Origin: Paracoccaceae bacterium
Lineage (GTDB): Bacteria; Pseudomonadota; Alphaproteobacteria; Rhodobacterales; Rhodobacteraceae
Reading direction: 5' to 3'
Length of the DNA stretch: 19,361 nucleotides
Assembly: GCA_027030435.1 (NCBI GenBank)
Contig: JALVEX010000451.1
Span: 1 to 19,361 of the forward strand
Within the stretch, counting starts at the first letter, position 1. Each line of letters opens with the position of its first letter. The position numbers and the translations under genes are program-made. Below the pieces are notes generated by a model. That model was given only the letters and a program-made list of their open reading frames with translations. It was not told the origin of the DNA and made no database searches. Below are positions 7,357 to 14,891 of the stretch, piece after piece.

Positions 7357-8634
7357 CTAGCGGCGCAAAAGCCCCGCCTGTGCCGCATCTTCGCGCGCCC
7401 AGGCATCAAGGGCCGCAACGATCGCGCGCGCCGCCTTTTCCTGCCATTCGGGCGAGGCGAGATTTGCCCTGTCCTCCTCGCTCGAGAGGAAGCCGAGCTC
7501 GATCAGCACCGAGGGGATGTCGGCCGCCTTCAGCACCGAAAAGCTCGCCGATTGGTGGGGATGCTTGTAGAGCCGCCCCACGCCCCCCTTGAGCGCCTGC
7601 ACCAGCGCCTGCGCCAGCGCCTCGCTGCGCGGCTGCGTATCCCGGCGGGCGAGATCCATGAGCACGAGCGCGATCTCGTCATCCTGCCCGGAGAGATCCA
7701 CGCCGGCCAGAAGATCGGCGCGATCATGGGATTCGGCCAGGCGCTGGCTGGCCTCGTCCGATGCCTCCTGCGAAAGCGTGTAGATGGTGGCGCCGCGCGC
7801 ATTGCCCTCTTCCAGCGCATCGGCATGGAGCGAGATGAACACATCCGCCCCCGCGGCGCGGGCGATGCTGAGGCGCTCGGCCAGCGGCACGAAGTAATCA
7901 TCGTCGCGCGTCAGCAGCACGTCAAAGCCGCCATGGCGCAGGAGCGCCTCCTTCAGCCGGCGGGCGAAAGCGAGCGCCAGATCGGCTTCCTTCAGCCCCG
8001 CGCGCTCGGCGCCGGGATCGATCCCCCCGTGCCCCGGATCGAGCACCACCAGAAGCGGGCGGGTGCCATCCTGGCGACGAACGGCCGGGGCCACCTCTGC
8101 GGGGGGCGGCAGAGCCTCCCAGCCTGCGACCCGGGGCGCGCCGGCTTTCGCGGCAAAGGCCTCGGGCGCCACCGGCTCAAGCGCGATCTCCACCCGCGCC
8201 TCGCCGGTTGTGCTGTCGGTCTTCATTCCGGCGCTTTCGATCCCGAGCGGCGCGCCAAGCTCCAGCACGAGGCGCGACCACCCCGGCACGATCCGCCCGA
8301 AGCGCAGATCGCGGACCGGCGCCGGATCCCCCTTCAGCAGGGTGCTGGCGGCGGCATCCCCCCAGTCCACTTCCCGGAATTCGAGCACGAGGCGGCGCGG
8401 GCCATCGAGCGTGAACACCCGCCAGGGCACCGCCTGGCTGAGCTGAAGCGCCATTTCGAGGCGCCGGCCATCGGGGGAAGCGATCCCGGAGCGGGCGGCA
8501 TCGAGCCGGGCGAGGGCGGAAAACTCCTGCCCATGGGCAATCCCCCCTCCGCCGGTGGCGATGGCTGTCAGCATGATCCAGAAGGCCGTGATGCGCCCGA
8601 TCAACCCCTGCATGTGCCCAACTGCTCTTGTCAT
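7357..8634 (-). CDS. amiC: Secreted N-acetylmuramoyl-L-alanine amidase with AMIN domain
   Basis: 425-residue periplasmic zinc amidase that removes stem peptides from glycan strands, typically for daughter-cell separation. Order: Sec signal (about residues 10-35, hydrophobic core then AHGQ); an AMIN-type targeting domain (about 37-155, beta-rich); a Pro/Ala linker; and the Amidase_3 domain (about 193-420). Zinc ligands and catalytic residues are visible: His202 in DPGHGGIDPG, Glu216, His270 in SLHAD, and Glu379 in IELGFLSS. An insert around 290-340 fits the autoinhibitory helix region of AmiB/C-type enzymes, which EnvC-like M23 proteins relieve. The start may be ATG 8634 or ATG 8613; the first lies inside a 16-bp tandem repeat and neither has a strong ribosome-binding site. 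RNase E usually lies upstream in this clade but is absent here. Confidence 0.94.
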   Translation of the reverse strand: MTRAVGHMQGLIGRITAFWIMLTAIATGGGGIAHGQEFSALARLDAARSGIASPDGRRLEMALQLSQAVPWRVFTLDGPRRLVLEFREVDWGDAAASTLLKGDPAPVRDLRFGRIVPGWSRLVLELGAPLGIESAGMKTDSTTGEARVEIALEPVAPEAFAAKAGAPRVAGWEALPPPAEVAPAVRRQDGTRPLLVVLDPGHGGIDPGAERAGLKEADLALAFARRLKEALLRHGGFDVLLTRDDDYFVPLAERLSIARAAGADVFISLHADALEEGNARGATIYTLSQEASDEASQRLAESHDRADLLAGVDLSGQDDEIALVLMDLARRDTQPRSEALAQALVQALKGGVGRLYKHPHQSASFSVLKAADIPSVLIELGFLSSEEDRANLASPEWQEKAARAIVAALDAWAREDAAQAGLLRR

Positions 8635-8658
8635 CCGGCTTTCTTGTCATCCGGCTTT
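8626..8658. repeat. 16-bp perfect tandem duplication over the amiC start codon
   Basis: CTTGTCATCCGGCTTT occurs twice back to back (8627-8642 and 8643-8658); the period-16 match begins at 8626. Each copy carries an ATG on the minus strand (8634 and 8650). Because 16 is not a multiple of three, the upstream ATG opens a different frame. This is visible directly; any effect on amiC translation is inferred. Confidence 0.9.
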
Positions 8659-8690
8659 TCCGGTTCGTCCGGCCGGCGTGCCTCGTCTGC

Positions 8691-8742
8691 GCGCCATCCT
8701 AGCGCCAACCCCCGCCTCTGGCCAGAGGCTAGGCGATGGCGC
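8691..8742. repeat. Imperfect inverted repeat between the aminotransferase gene and amiC
   Basis: Outer arms GCGCCATC (8691-8698) and GATGGCGC (8735-8742) are perfectly complementary. Inside them lie CTAG (8699-8702) matching CTAG (8729-8732), and a 16-bp perfect palindrome GCCTCTGGCCAGAGGC (8714-8729). It is a possible terminator-like or processing hairpin for the aminotransferase transcript, but no U-tract follows on either strand. Confidence 0.65.
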
Positions 8743-8758
8743 AGGACGATGGCGCAGG
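8734..8758. repeat. 12-bp direct repeat (CGATGGCGCAGG) with 13-bp period
   Basis: CGATGGCGCAGG is repeated at 8734-8745 and 8747-8758, separated by one base. The first copy overlaps the right arm of the inverted repeat. It ends 7 bp beyond the aminotransferase stop codon. It could be a slippage product; no function is evident. Confidence 0.85.
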
Positions 8759-8765
8759 GCCGGGC

Positions 8766-9914
8766 TCAGCCGCGCCGGGAGGCCATGAAGCGGGTGAGGC
8801 GGGCCAGCCCCTCGCGGATATCCTCGCTGCTGCGGGCGTAGGAAAAGCGCAGCGTGCGATGGCCGCGCGCGGCATCGAAATCAAGCCCCGGCGTCACCGC
8901 CACACCAGCCTCCTCGAGGATCTCGGCGGCGAAGGCGCGGCTGTCGTCGGTGTATTCGGACACATCGGCATAGATGTAAAAGGCGCCGTCGGGAGGCGCG
9001 ATACGGGTGAAGCCGGCCTGCGGCAGGCCCTCGAGCATCAGGCGACGGTTTTCGCGGTAAACGGCGAGATTGGCCTCGAGCTCGGGGCCGCATTCCATCG
9101 CCGCCAGCGCCACCACCTGGCTGGCGTGGGGCGCGCAGATGAACATGTTCTGCGCCAGCCGCTCGATCAGGCGCACGTGATCCTCGGGCACCACCATCCA
9201 GCCCACGCGCCAGCCCGTCATCGAGAAATACTTGGAGAACGAATTGATCACATAGCATTCATCGCTGATCTCGAGCGCGCTCACCGCGCGTTCGCCATAC
9301 TGGATGCCGTGATAGATCTCGTCGCTGATGAAGGCGGTGCCGGAAGCCGCCGTGGCCTCGATCAGATCGCCAAGCGCGCGCCGCCCCAGCATGGTGCCCG
9401 AAGGGTTGGCCGGCGAGGCCACGATCAGCCCCTGAAGATCGCGCCCCGCGAGATCGGCGGGCACCGGCTGGAAGCGGTTTTCGGGCGCGGTTTCGATGCC
9501 CACGGGCTCGAGCGAAAGCGCCTTCAGGATCTGGGTGTAGGAGGGGTAGCCCGGCAGCCCGAGCCCCACCCGCTCGCCGGCATCGAAAAGCGCGGTGAAC
9601 GCGAGCAGGAAGGCCCCCGAGGAGCCGGCGGTGACGATCACCCGGCCCGGTTCGAGCTTCACGCCATACCAATCGCGGTAGAGCCGGGCGATGCGTTCGC
9701 GCAGATCGGGCCGCCCGAGGCCCACGGTGTATCCCAGCGGATCGGTGTCCAGCGCCCCCGCCAGCGCCTCGCGCGCTCCGGCAGGCGCCGGCGTTCCCGG
9801 CTGGCCCACCTCCATGTGGATGATGTGGCGCCCCGCCGCCTCGGCCGCGCGCGCCGCCTCCATCACATCCATCACGATAAAGGGATCGACAATGCTTCGC
9901 CTTGAACTTCGCAT
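8766..9914 (-). CDS. PLP-dependent class I/II aminotransferase
   Basis: 382-residue fold-type I aminotransferase. Family motifs: the GYTVGLGRPDLRERIA substrate-side segment (61-76), ASPANPSG (166-173), DEIYHGI (198-204), and the PLP Schiff-base lysine Lys228 in SFSKYFSMTGWRVGW. The substrate is not determined; similar sequences are labelled aspartate/tyrosine/aromatic aminotransferase, and no confident choice is possible. The start at 9914 (MRSSRRSIVDPF) has AAGGA 8 nt upstream. The frame extends to 10028, but the extra residues run into the neighbouring gene and are not family-like. The gene is divergent from the M48 protease gene across 65 bp and lies upstream of amiC on the same strand. 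Homologues next to M48, DsbA and rne genes are common in alphaproteobacteria, from memory. Confidence 0.93.
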   Translation of the reverse strand: MRSSRRSIVDPFIVMDVMEAARAAEAAGRHIIHMEVGQPGTPAPAGAREALAGALDTDPLGYTVGLGRPDLRERIARLYRDWYGVKLEPGRVIVTAGSSGAFLLAFTALFDAGERVGLGLPGYPSYTQILKALSLEPVGIETAPENRFQPVPADLAGRDLQGLIVASPANPSGTMLGRRALGDLIEATAASGTAFISDEIYHGIQYGERAVSALEISDECYVINSFSKYFSMTGWRVGWMVVPEDHVRLIERLAQNMFICAPHASQVVALAAMECGPELEANLAVYRENRRLMLEGLPQAGFTRIAPPDGAFYIYADVSEYTDDSRAFAAEILEEAGVAVTPGLDFDAARGHRTLRFSYARSSEDIREGLARLTRFMASRRG

Positions 9915-9931
9915 GCATTCTTCCTTAGATT
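9902..9931 (+). promoter_or_regulatory. Possible promoter for the M48-dsbA operon
   Basis: TTGAAC (9902-9907), an 18-bp spacer and TAGATT (9926-9931), each with about four of six consensus matches. It overlaps the first codons of the divergent aminotransferase gene. Transcription would begin near 9938, giving a leader of about 40 nt before the ATG at 9980. Confidence 0.33.
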
Positions 9932-9979
9932 GGCCCTCAATGCGCGGGGATGTTCTCCCAGCGCGGGAAAGGAAGGTCA

Positions 9980-11371
9980 ATGCCCTTGCCGAAACCCGTA
10001 TCCTTGCGGCAACGCCATGCCCCGGCAACGGCCCCGCGCCGGCTTTTGCACGCGCTTTTCCTCTGCGCGGCCGTGCTCATGGCCCTGCCAGCCTCCGGCC
10101 TGCGCGCGCAAACGATCCTGCGCGATCCGGATATCGAATACAGCCTCGCCCGCCTCGCCCGCCCGATCCTCAATGCCGCCGGCCTCAGCCCGGCGCAGGT
10201 GAAGATCATCGTGCTGAAGGATTCCTCCCTCAATGCCTTCGTGGTGGACGGGCGCGCGATCTTCATCCATTCCGGCCTGATCCTGAAGCTCGATACACCG
10301 GGCGAACTGCAGGCGGTGATCGCCCATGAGGCGGCCCATATCGCCAATGGGCACATCTCGCGCCGGCTGGCCGACATGCGCTCGGCGCGCACCGCCGCGG
10401 GGCTCGGGCTGATCCTCTCGGCAGTGGCCGCAGGCGCGGGCGGGGCAGATGCCGGGGCGGGGCTCGCGCTTGGCACCACCAGCGCCGCCCAGCGCGCCTT
10501 TCTCGCCCATACCCGCGCCGAGGAATCGGCCGCCGATCAATCCTCGGCCCGTTATCTCGCCAATGCGGGCGTGGATCCCGAGGCCATGGTGCGGGTGCTG
10601 GAGATGTTTCGCGGCCAGGAGGCGCTCTCGGTTTCGCATCAGGATCCCTATGCCCTCACCCACCCGCTGACGCGCGAACGCCTCACCCGCGCACGCGCCT
10701 ATGCCGCGGCCCTGAAGCCGCGCGGCAAGGGCGATCGCGAAGCCGCCTACTGGTTTGCCCGCGCGCGCGGCAAGCTCGGCGCCTTCATCCGCAGCCCCGG
10801 ATGGGCTCTCAGCGAGGCGAAGAAGGCCCCGAGCCGCGATATTGCCCTGATGATGCAGGCCGTCGCATGGCACCGGATCCCGAAGCAGAAGAAGGCGATC
10901 GCCGCAATCGGAGAACTCGCCCGGATGCGCCCCAAGGATCCCTTCATTCACGAGCTCAGAGGCCAGATCCTGCTGGAATCGCGCCATGTGAAGGACGCCG
11001 TGCGCGCCTATGCGCAGGCCCGCGCGCTCGCCCCCCGCTCGCCTCTGATCGCCGCCGGCTATGGCCGCGCCCTCCTCGCGCTCGATACCCCGGAGGCGAA
11101 CCGCAAGGCGCTTGCGGTGCTCGAAAAGGCCCATGCCTCCGATCCCCGCGATCCCGCGCTCCTGCGCGACCTCGCCCTCGCCCATGCCCGCGCCGGCCAG
11201 CCCGGCCGGGCCGCGCTCGCCACCGCGGAGCGTCTGGCCCTCACCGGCCACCTCCGCGATGCCGCGCTCCATGCAAGGCGCGCCGCCGATCAGCTGCCGC
11301 GCGGCTCCCCCGCCTGGCGCCGCGCCCAGGATATCCTCACCGCCGCAAGGCAAGCCAAGAAACGGAGATGA
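9980..11371 (+). CDS. Periplasmic M48 family metalloprotease with TPR-like C-terminus
   Basis: 463-residue BepA-like protease. A signal peptide (about residues 20-43, LLHALFLCAAVLMALPASGLRAQ) sends it to the periplasm. The peptidase domain carries the zinc site HEAAH at 116-120 with the downstream EESAAD (Glu182 as likely third ligand). A hydrophobic Gly/Ala stretch (about 138-165) lies between them, as in the family. From about 270 the sequence becomes helical repeats consistent with TPRs (for example DPFIHELRGQILLESRHVKDAVRAYAQAR, in two overlapping parts), used by BepA to engage outer-membrane assembly substrates. The expected role is degradation or chaperoning of misfolded outer-membrane proteins. 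ATG 9980 is preferred over 9950 because AGGAAGG lies just upstream. The stop overlaps the dsbA-like gene start by 4 nt (ATGA). Confidence 0.93.
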   Translation: MPLPKPVSLRQRHAPATAPRRLLHALFLCAAVLMALPASGLRAQTILRDPDIEYSLARLARPILNAAGLSPAQVKIIVLKDSSLNAFVVDGRAIFIHSGLILKLDTPGELQAVIAHEAAHIANGHISRRLADMRSARTAAGLGLILSAVAAGAGGADAGAGLALGTTSAAQRAFLAHTRAEESAADQSSARYLANAGVDPEAMVRVLEMFRGQEALSVSHQDPYALTHPLTRERLTRARAYAAALKPRGKGDREAAYWFARARGKLGAFIRSPGWALSEAKKAPSRDIALMMQAVAWHRIPKQKKAIAAIGELARMRPKDPFIHELRGQILLESRHVKDAVRAYAQARALAPRSPLIAAGYGRALLALDTPEANRKALAVLEKAHASDPRDPALLRDLALAHARAGQPGRAALATAERLALTGHLRDAALHARRAADQLPRGSPAWRRAQDILTAARQAKKRR

Positions 11372-12180
11372 AACACGTGAAACGCGCCCTTACCCTTACA
11401 GCCCCGGCTTTTGCCCTCCTGCTCGCCGTCGCCCTGCTCGCCGCCCCGCTGGCGCGAAGGGCCCAGGCCGAGCCATTAGACATCACCAACATGAGCGATG
11501 CCCAGCGCGAAGCCTTCCGAGCCGAAGTCCGCGCCTATCTGCTCGACAATCCGGAAATCATCCTCGAGGTGATCAAGCTTCTCGAAGAGCGCCAGGCCCA
11601 GGCCCAGCAGCTTGATGACGAAGCGCTCATCACCGTGAATGCCGATGAGATATTCAATGACGGCTATTCCTGGATCGGCGGCAACCCGGAAGGCGACGTG
11701 ACCATCGTCGAGTTTTCCGATTACCGCTGCCCCTATTGCCGCCGGGCGCATCCCGAAGTGGATCAACTCATCAAGACGGACGGCAATATCCGCCTGATCT
11801 ACAAGGAATACCCGATCCTCGGGGATGCTTCCCTCACCTCGTCGCGCTTCGCGATCGCCACCATGCTCGTCCACGGCCCGGAGGCCTATCGCAAAGTAAA
11901 CAACGCGCTGATGAAATTGCGCGGCGAGCCCACGGCGGAGGCGCTGAAGGCCCTGGCCGAGCGTTTCGGCCTCGATGCGGCGGAAATCGCGCTCCGGATG
12001 GGGAGCGACGAAGTGAAGGAGATCATCCGCGAGAACCAGGAGCTCGGCCAGCGCCTGCGCATCAACGGCACACCGACCTTCATCGTCGGAAATCGTTTCC
12101 TGCGTGGCTATGTGCCGCTGGATGACATGAAGAAAGTGGTGGCGGAAATCCGCAAGGCGAAGGCCGAAGAGGAGAACTGA
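11368..12180 (+). CDS. DsbA-family periplasmic thiol:disulfide oxidoreductase
   Basis: 270-residue thioredoxin-fold protein expected to oxidise or shuffle disulfides in exported proteins. It has a Sec signal (about 5-34, ending RRAQA), a helical N-terminal segment (about 43-82) like that of ScsC/Com1-type proteins, then the thioredoxin/DsbA domain with the redox site CPYC (Cys121, Cys124) and the cis-proline loop GTPTF (Pro236). The N-terminal helix suggests possible oligomerisation, as in ScsC, but this is inference. The ATG at 11368 overlaps the M48 stop by 4 nt. However, GGAG at 11364-11367 directly abuts it, whereas the in-frame GTG at 11377 (MKRALTL) is 9 nt from that GGAG and gives a classical signal peptide, so the true start may be 11377. 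Confidence 0.93.
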   Translation: MKHVKRALTLTAPAFALLLAVALLAAPLARRAQAEPLDITNMSDAQREAFRAEVRAYLLDNPEIILEVIKLLEERQAQAQQLDDEALITVNADEIFNDGYSWIGGNPEGDVTIVEFSDYRCPYCRRAHPEVDQLIKTDGNIRLIYKEYPILGDASLTSSRFAIATMLVHGPEAYRKVNNALMKLRGEPTAEALKALAERFGLDAAEIALRMGSDEVKEIIRENQELGQRLRINGTPTFIVGNRFLRGYVPLDDMKKVVAEIRKAKAEEEN

Positions 12181-12189
12181 GCCGGTTCT

Positions 12190-12222
12190 CCCCGTGTGCT
12201 GCCGCAACGGAGTCGCACGGGG
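12190..12222. terminator. Hairpin between convergent dsbA-like gene and mltG
   Basis: CCCCGTGTG (12190-12198) pairs with CGCACGGGG (12214-12222), with one T-G wobble, around a 15-nt loop. It lies 10 nt after the dsbA-family stop and 35 nt from the mltG stop. There is no T-run on either side, so termination is inferred from position between convergent genes. Confidence 0.42.
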
Positions 12223-12257
12223 GATGGGATGAGCGGCGCGCGAGAGCGCCCCTGCCC

Positions 12258-13421
12258 TCAGTTGCCGCCTTCCCGCGCCCGCTCCTTCTCGATCTTGCGC
12301 CAGCGGGCGACGTTTTCGTTATGCTCCCTCAGGGTGCGGGCGAAGGCGTGGCCGCCGCTGCCATCGGCCACGAAGAAGAGGAAATCCGTATCCTCCGGGT
12401 TCACCGCCGCCTCGATCGAGGCGCGGCCCGGATTGGCGATCGGCGTGGGCGGCAGGCCCTCGATGAGATAGGTGTTGTAGGGCGTCTTGCGGCGCAGCTC
12501 GCTCTGGCGCAGGCCCCGTCCGAGCCCGCCCTGCCCCTTGGTGATGCCATAGATCACCGCCGGATCCGTCTGCAGGCGGATGCCCTTCTTCAGACGGTTG
12601 ATGAACACGCTGGCCACCCGGCGCCGCTCCTCGGGCACGCCGGTTTCCTTCTCGATCAGGGAGGCGAGAACGAGTGCCTCCTCGGGCGTCTTCAGCGGCA
12701 GGCCCTCGGCCCGGTTGGCCCAGGCCTCGGCGAGGATCTTCTTCTGCTTCTCCTGCATCTGCGCGATCAGTGCGGCGCGTGGCGTTCCGGCCTTCACCTC
12801 GTAGCTGTCGGGCGCGAGCGAGCCCTCATCGGGGATCGCCTCCAGATCGCCCTCGAGGAAATCGGCGGCCTTCAGCGCCTCGGCCACCTGCCAGCTTGTC
12901 ACCCCTTCGGCCAGCACGATGCGATAGATGAGATCGCCCTCCTCGCGCGCCTTCCTGTAGGCCTCGGGCGCGTCTCCGGCCGTGGGATCGAAGGCCGCGA
13001 CCTGCACGTATTCTTCCGTTTCGGGATCAAACCGGCGCAGGCGGATCTCGTTCTTTCGCACCCCGACGCGATAGATGACCTCGGTGCCGCAGGTGGATGG
13101 CCCGCCGCGGGTCACGATATCGACGATCTCCTGCATCGAGGCGCCGGGCGGGATGAGAAAGCGCCCGGCCTTCAGATCAAGCGCCTTGCCGGCATATTTC
13201 GCCCCCATGCGGTAGATCGCACCGCTCGAGATCGCGCCCTGCTCTTCGAGATCGCGCGAAACCCGCGCCATGTTGGAGCCCCGCTCCACCTTGAGGCAGA
13301 TCGCCTGCGCAAGCGGTCCCGGCGCGTGATACTGGCGCTGCCCCCAGAGGATCACCCCGCCGGCCACGAACAGGAGCACCACGAAGATCGTCAGCGCATT
13401 GGAGGCAATATTGCGCCACAT
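12258..13421 (-). CDS. mltG: Endolytic peptidoglycan transglycosylase MltG
   Basis: 387-residue inner-membrane lytic transglycosylase (YceG family) that cuts nascent glycan strands and is thought to set their length. It has a short cytoplasmic N-terminus, one membrane helix (about 8-28), a LysM-like region, and the catalytic domain with LIEKETGVPEERRRVASVFI (255-274); the catalytic Glu lies in the EKET motif (Glu257 or Glu259). The conserved RLQTDPAVIYG, YNTY..GLPPTPIANPG and FVADGSGGHAF blocks follow. It starts 6 nt after the fabF stop on the same strand, so the two are almost certainly co-transcribed, the standard arrangement in alphaproteobacteria. It ends convergently with the DsbA-family gene; yicC and gmk, which often follow, are not here. 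Confidence 0.96.
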   Translation of the reverse strand: MWRNIASNALTIFVVLLFVAGGVILWGQRQYHAPGPLAQAICLKVERGSNMARVSRDLEEQGAISSGAIYRMGAKYAGKALDLKAGRFLIPPGASMQEIVDIVTRGGPSTCGTEVIYRVGVRKNEIRLRRFDPETEEYVQVAAFDPTAGDAPEAYRKAREEGDLIYRIVLAEGVTSWQVAEALKAADFLEGDLEAIPDEGSLAPDSYEVKAGTPRAALIAQMQEKQKKILAEAWANRAEGLPLKTPEEALVLASLIEKETGVPEERRRVASVFINRLKKGIRLQTDPAVIYGITKGQGGLGRGLRQSELRRKTPYNTYLIEGLPPTPIANPGRASIEAAVNPEDTDFLFFVADGSGGHAFARTLREHNENVARWRKIEKERAREGGN

Positions 13422-13427
13422 GGGGGC

Positions 13428-14684
13428 CTACACCCGCCCCAGCACGAGCGAGGCATTGGTGCCGCCAAAGCCGAAGCTGTTTGAAAGCGCCACGTTGATT
13501 TCCCGCTCGCGCGCCGCCTTGGGGGCGAGATCGAGCGGCGTATCCACCGCCGGGTTATCGAGATTGAGCGTGGGCGGCGCCACCTGATCGCGCAGCGCGA
13601 GCACGCAGAAGATCGCCTCCACCGCACCCGCAGCGCCCAGCAGGTGGCCGATCGAGGATTTGGTGGAAGACATCGTGGCCTTCGCCGCCGCATCCCCCAG
13701 CAGCCGCTCCACCGCCGCAAGCTCGATGGTGTCGGCCATCGTCGAGGTGCCGTGGGCGTTGATGTAATCCACCCGATCGGGGCTGATCCCGGCGCGTTGC
13801 AAGGCAGCCCTCATGGAGCGCAGGGCGCCGTCACCATCCGCAGCCGGCGCGGTGATGTGATAGGCATCGCCCGAAAGGCCGTAGCCCAGCACCTCCGCGA
13901 GGATATTGGCGCCGCGCGCGCGCGCGTGCTCGTATTCCTCCAGCACCAGCACGCCTGCGCCCTCGCCCATCACGAAACCGTCGCGATCGGCATCATAGGG
14001 GCGGCTCGCGGCCTCCGGATTGTTGCCGAATTTGGTGGAAAGCGCCTTGCAGGCGTTGAAGCCTGCGATGCCGAGTTCGCAGATCGGATTTTCCGCGCCG
14101 CCCGCCAGCATCACGTCGGCATCGCCCCACTGGATCAGCCGCGCCGCATCGCCGATCGCATGCGCGCCCGTCGAGCAGGCGGTGACGACCGCGTGGTTCG
14201 GGCCCTTGAAGCCGTAGCGGATCGAAACCTGCCCGGAGGCGAGATTGATCAGCGAGCCGGGGATGAAGAAGGGCGAAACCCGGCGCGGGCCCCGCTCCTT
14301 CAGCGCGATCGAGGTTTCGGCGATGGATTGCAGCCCGCCGATCCCCGAACCGATCATCACCCCGGTGCGCAGGCGCTCTTCCTCGCTCTCGGGCTCCCAG
14401 CCCGCGTCCTTCACCGCCATCTCGGCCGCGGCCATGGCATAGAGGATGAATTCATCCACCTTGCGCTGTTCCTTCGGCGCCATCCAGTCATCGGGGTTGA
14501 AGGCGGCCGGGTGCGCCTCGCCGCGCGGGATCTCGCAGGCATAGGTGGTGGCCAGGTGGGAGGCATCGAAACGGGTGATCGGCCCGGCGCCCGATTCGCC
14601 GGCCAGCAGGCGCTTCCAGGTTTCCTCCACCCCGCTCGCAAGCGGCGTGACCATTCCCATGCCCGTAATCACAACTCGGCGCAT
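13428..14684 (-). CDS. fabF: 3-oxoacyl-ACP synthase II (KAS II)
   Basis: 418-residue condensing enzyme that elongates acyl-ACP with malonyl-ACP in cytoplasmic fatty acid synthesis. The catalytic triad is intact: Cys170 in TACSTGAHAIGDA, His311 in NAHGTSTMADTIE, and His347 in SSIGHLLGAAG, with Lys342 nearby. The length and the C-terminal SNSFGFGGTNASLV block are typical. The ATG at 14684 has a GAGGGGG ribosome-binding sequence about 5 nt upstream. Its usual immediate upstream neighbour, acpP, is about 2.3 kb away, separated by a LysR/oxidoreductase pair, so fabF must use its own promoter or read-through from the regulator gene. Confidence 0.97.
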   Translation of the reverse strand: MRRVVITGMGMVTPLASGVEETWKRLLAGESGAGPITRFDASHLATTYACEIPRGEAHPAAFNPDDWMAPKEQRKVDEFILYAMAAAEMAVKDAGWEPESEEERLRTGVMIGSGIGGLQSIAETSIALKERGPRRVSPFFIPGSLINLASGQVSIRYGFKGPNHAVVTACSTGAHAIGDAARLIQWGDADVMLAGGAENPICELGIAGFNACKALSTKFGNNPEAASRPYDADRDGFVMGEGAGVLVLEEYEHARARGANILAEVLGYGLSGDAYHITAPAADGDGALRSMRAALQRAGISPDRVDYINAHGTSTMADTIELAAVERLLGDAAAKATMSSTKSSIGHLLGAAGAVEAIFCVLALRDQVAPPTLNLDNPAVDTPLDLAPKAAREREINVALSNSFGFGGTNASLVLGRV

Positions 14685-14750
14685 CCGTGCCCCCTCGATT
14701 TTTCTTTCCGGCGGCTATCCTGCCGTTTGCGTGCCGCCCCGGTCCGACGC

Positions 14751-14780
14751 TCTTTAGCCTGCCCGCCCCGCTCTCGGCAA
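14751..14780 (-). promoter_or_regulatory. Weak candidate promoter for fabF-mltG
   Basis: On the minus strand TTGCCG (14775-14780), an 18-bp spacer and TAAAGA (14751-14756), in the 207-bp gap upstream of fabF. The matches are modest. It is listed because fabF, cut off from acpP, needs a promoter and this is the best pair I could find there. Confidence 0.25.
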
Positions 14781-14891
14781 GCCCGATGGCGCCTATTGGC
14801 CCTCTCAGGTGAGGATCCGCCTGTGCGCCGCCATGCCCGCCTTGGCACGCCGGGGCGGGAAAGGCTTTTCGTGCATCGTTCCCGCAACGCA

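Noticed and set aside
7210..8841. A long plus-strand open frame opposite amiC
   Set aside because: Antisense shadow of amiC and the repeat region; no coherent protein features.
9950..9980. Earlier ATG (9950) as the start of the M48 protease
   Set aside because: The ATG at 9980 has a much better ribosome-binding site (AGGAAGG), and the extra ten residues add only a basic extension.
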